A DNA stretch of 64,000 bases, taken from assembly GCA_002105175.1 (NCBI GenBank), contig MCGE01000003.1, positions 2,057,001 through 2,121,000 on the forward strand. The letters run 5' to 3'. Shown here one piece after another: positions 60,891-64,000 of the stretch (position 1 is its first letter; the number at the start of each line of letters is the position of its first letter). The notes under the pieces are model-generated. The model made no database searches. It saw nothing but the letters and a program-made list of their open reading frames with translations, and was not told the DNA's origin. This DNA is from Absidia repens. Its lineage: Eukaryota; Mucoromycota; Mucoromycetes; Mucorales; Cunninghamellaceae. The position numbers were made by a program, and so were the translations under genes.

Positions 60891-62907
60891 ACTTTTTGTG
60901 GTCACGTCTGAGTTGAGAGCTCCAGCATCACGAAAAGCAAAGAATCAATTTGAAATAAACAATAACATGAATGCCTGCAGAGAAACAATCACATTAATAG
61001 TATGATATAAATAACATATTTAATCCTTTGGATAGAATATGTGTTTTATTATGATACATTGATATACATGAAATAAACAATAACAATGCCGGAGACGACC
61101 ATCCTGTTGCGGTCATATTATATTATCTCCTTTTTCCCTTCCCCTCATTAGTTTAGATACTCCCCTCTCCTTTCTCGTGTCTGATTAATTTACTATATAT
61201 GTATAATTTTTGTTTTAGTCTGTATTGAATAAACATTGCAAAATATCTACCATTATAGTCTTGTATATATATGTTGTGATTTGAGAAGATATGTATATAA
61301 AAATATACATAGCTCATGATATTGCAGACCTGATACTCGATAAATAAACGCATCTCATATCATACTTCAATAAAATATATTGCAAACAAATGTGTGTGTG
61401 TGTGTGTGTGTGTTTTTGGGGGGTAGGCCAAAATTTCCTTTGTTAGTAAATTTTTACAAAAGTGCTCATTAAAAAAACAGAAATTTGTATGATATCACAC
61501 CCGCAGAAAAAAAAATTATCATCATTATGATATGATATTTACAGCTCGACCTATGATAAATAAAAAGTTAGAGAATAAATAAACATCGCCTGTATAAACG
61601 AGCAAGCTTCAGAACACTAATATGAAATATACATACATACATTTTTCTTAAAGACACAATTGATGTTAAGCTACCTAGGGTGATGAATCCGCCGTTGGCG
61701 AGCTAGGGGCAAAAAAAAAGAGTTGCGTGTGTTAGTCTAATAAACACAGGGCGTTTTAAAATGCAAAATAACCCACAGCGGATCCAGATCCACTTGTACG
61801 GAGTTTGATATATATTGGTTTAAGCAAAAAAAAAAAAAAAAAGAATTGGGGACGCCATAAATGAAGGTAAGATTGATGTGTACCTGACCGAACTGTACAT
61901 TCATCCAATCATTTTTAACCCTAACATGATCAAGTCCCTCTACATAATATGATCATCTACCCCATCGCCGAATTGTGCATAATTATGGGAGCACGGAACC
62001 ATGGCTCCAAAAAAGAGGAATCGATTTGAGAGTAGTTTCATTTAATACTGCTTTATAGATATTTTGTATCTGTATTAAAATGGAGTGGAGTGCGGAAGTT
62101 TTCTTTTATTTTTTATTTTATTTTTTATTGTGTCAAAATCTGTAAATTATACCGTGGAGGTGTTGTTGACAGAGCAGCATGAAGATTGAGATTTGAACTC
62201 TGTGTTTTCCAGATGACTCGATAACTCTGCATCAATCAATATCATCATCGTAAATATCTATTTTTCTTCAATCATAGTGCATATCAAAATGAATTCGGTC
62301 TCAAAAATTTCTTATACTCTATATTTGTCTTTTTCATGTATGTACCATATGCAGCGGCACATCTATACAAAGAAGATTTTTTGTTTGATAAAAAAGATCA
62401 TGCAGTGGGTAGTGATGCTATTTTTATCTTGCTGCATAAACACTGTATGTACATACAGGAGACCCCTCTGCCCCCCCTATTTACATTTTGACAAACATCC
62501 AAACTAAGGTTATTTTTTCCATGTTTGGATACAAAAATAACGCGCACATCATCATCACCATTTTCAGCCAGACTTAAATATAATACATACACAACAAGAC
62601 AAATGCACGTCTTTGCCTCCTTTCTTCACAACATAACCCAAAAACTCATTCCTCTCCCCTCTTTACAAAATTATATACATACCCACATACAAATATGCAA
62701 ATACATACACACACGCGCACCCAAATAGTATCAAATAATATGTATTATAATAAGGAGACAAAGACAAAAAAAAAAAAAAGGTCATGTAAATACTTTATTC
62801 TATTATTAATTACTATATAGTATAAAATGTGTATAAATGGTAATATCAGAATACAAAAGGAAGATGGAGGAGGAGGAAGAGAGAGAGAGAGAGGGGGGGG
62901 GGTAAGA
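60891..62907. other. Intergenic region, no gene
   Basis: Contains the second member of the 3'-end-like duplication (61120-61385) and a TG dinucleotide microsatellite at 61391-61413. No coding sequence is convincing. Confidence 0.45.
61391..61413. repeat. TG dinucleotide microsatellite
   Basis: Uninterrupted TG repeat of about 11 units. Confidence 0.9.
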
Positions 62908-64000
62908 CTAATCTACCAATTGGGGTCTACTGGTGTTGGATGTACTTTGCATCGTCATTTCCATCCGTCGTTGTTGTTTCCATCCATTCGAGTCTGTAAT
63001 CATCATGGCTTCCCGTTCATAATCATTCAAAGTTTTCAATAGCTGATCCATGGCCGAGGACATACTTGTTGTATCACCTAATACCAAAAAAAAAGGGAGG
63101 AGGATTGTCAATATACTCAATCGATAATGTACCGATGTTTTTTCACTCTTTACCTCGGAGCAAAGAAAAATTCACCCTGACGCGCCTTGTATTTGATACT
63201 GTGGGGATATAGCATGCAAAGTAAAGTTTGTTTTGTTCATCTAAACAATTGACATACATTCAAGGTGGTAAAACGGCAGTAGAGGTTTTAGTATACGCGT
63301 AATTCAATCTCGGCATATATTTCTTTTTAATTACCTGGTAATTGAATAAACCCAGTCCATATCATTTGGCCCTGAGAGTAGCCACGGTGACATAGCTGTC
63401 CAGAATAGTTCTATATCCGAGGAGATGAAAAAAAAAAATTGTTAGTTTGGTCGATAACACTACTGCTTTTTTTTTTTTTTTTTTTTTTTTGTCTCATACC
63501 TCTTCTAATACTTGATGTAGTTTCCCAGCAGCATCCCAGGCGTTTTTTGCTGAGCAACCAATAGAAAATGTCTATAAAGAGAGAAATAGAAAAGTAAGTA
63601 TAGGGGACGTATTGCAACAAAGAAAAAGAACATACTTTTGTTGGAGTCGTAGACTGAGGTCTGTGAATAAACTGGTGTAAAAGGGAATGAGCCTGCCGAT
63701 ACAAATGTTCACAATATTGCACCGTATTTCCAAGTAGTATCATGGATGATGTTGCCAGTGAGGATGCGATGGATGATGACATGGAGAAGGATGAGGTTGT
63801 TGTTTCGTTGTATACGGACGCTGTGGATAACGACGTTGGAAGACCAAAAGAAGGTTCCACTTTGACAGGAGAGGAAGGAGGAGGTATGACAAGAGAACCA
63901 AACGATATGGTGGGAAAAACACTTGATGACTTCGTTGTTTGTTGTACCGGACGACGTGAAATGGAGTCAAAGTGAAAAGGATACCACAGTTGCTGGCGAT
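62908..64000 (-). CDS. Unrecognised protein, C-terminal part; gene runs off right edge
   Basis: Five exons can be joined in phase: 63636-64000 (open at the right edge), 63500-63571, 63335-63410, 63154-63198, 62908-63077. The visible part is about 242 residues: QLWYPFHFDSISRRP, a Ser/Pro/Thr-rich stretch, then a helical segment (TVQYCEHLYRQAHSLLHQFI), CSAKNAWDAAGKLHQVLEE, NYSGQLCHRGYSQGQMIWTG and a polar C-terminus ending RPQLVD. I do not recognise the family. The conserved-looking middle argues for a real domain whose N-terminal half lies beyond the window. Confidence 0.65.

Overview
The window looks like nuclear DNA of an early-diverging fungus, most likely Mucoromycota/Mucorales. The evidence is intron-dense genes with short (about 55-110 bp) GT-AG introns, AT-rich intergenic DNA full of poly-A/poly-T runs, a GH85 endoglycosidase resembling Mucor Endo-M, and ordinary eukaryotic housekeeping genes. 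The organism assignment is inference; no rRNA or other taxonomic marker is present. Exon structures were read by hand from splice sites and phase.

Layout. Left block (1-16.7 kb), minus strand: THO complex subunit 1 (runs off the left edge), a tandem PH-domain protein and an S9-like alpha/beta hydrolase. Divergent from the last is a 28-exon GH38 alpha-mannosidase (plus). Middle block (18.8-28.4 kb): an unrecognised Lys/Arg-rich protein (plus), ribosomal protein L15 (minus), mitochondrial uS2m (plus) and a GH85 ENGase (plus). Next block (31.2-45.4 kb), mostly plus: a sirtuin, Sec20 SNARE, 5-aminolevulinate synthase, the serine palmitoyltransferase LCB1 subunit, a DJ-1/Hsp31-like protein and a FAM32A-like protein, then minus-strand genes: an alpha/beta hydrolase (45-46 kb), a Myb/SANT-like protein (46.7-47.7 kb), a class I glutamine amidotransferase-like protein (50.8-51.9 kb) and an MFS monocarboxylate-type transporter (54.9-56.8 kb). 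A partial unrecognised gene (minus) runs off the right edge.

Gene-poor DNA (17-18.8, 21-22.8, 28.4-31.1, 32.8-35.3, 47.7-50.8, 51.9-54.9, 56.9-62.9 kb) carries a dispersed repeat family of which I find eight diverged copies. Each has a CACGTGGGCGGG box at one end and an AATAAA-type signal about 300 bp away at the other, like a small transcription unit or solo LTR. Several copies keep remnants of one short reading frame. This is the main unexplained signal in the window.

Functional links: the GH85 ENGase and the cytosolic-type GH38 mannosidase act on the same free oligosaccharides in the cytosol. ALAS and LCB1, both alpha-oxoamine synthases, sit in tandem. The stretch 10.35-11.69 kb holds a cluster of single-base frame breaks in short homopolymers that most resemble assembly errors.
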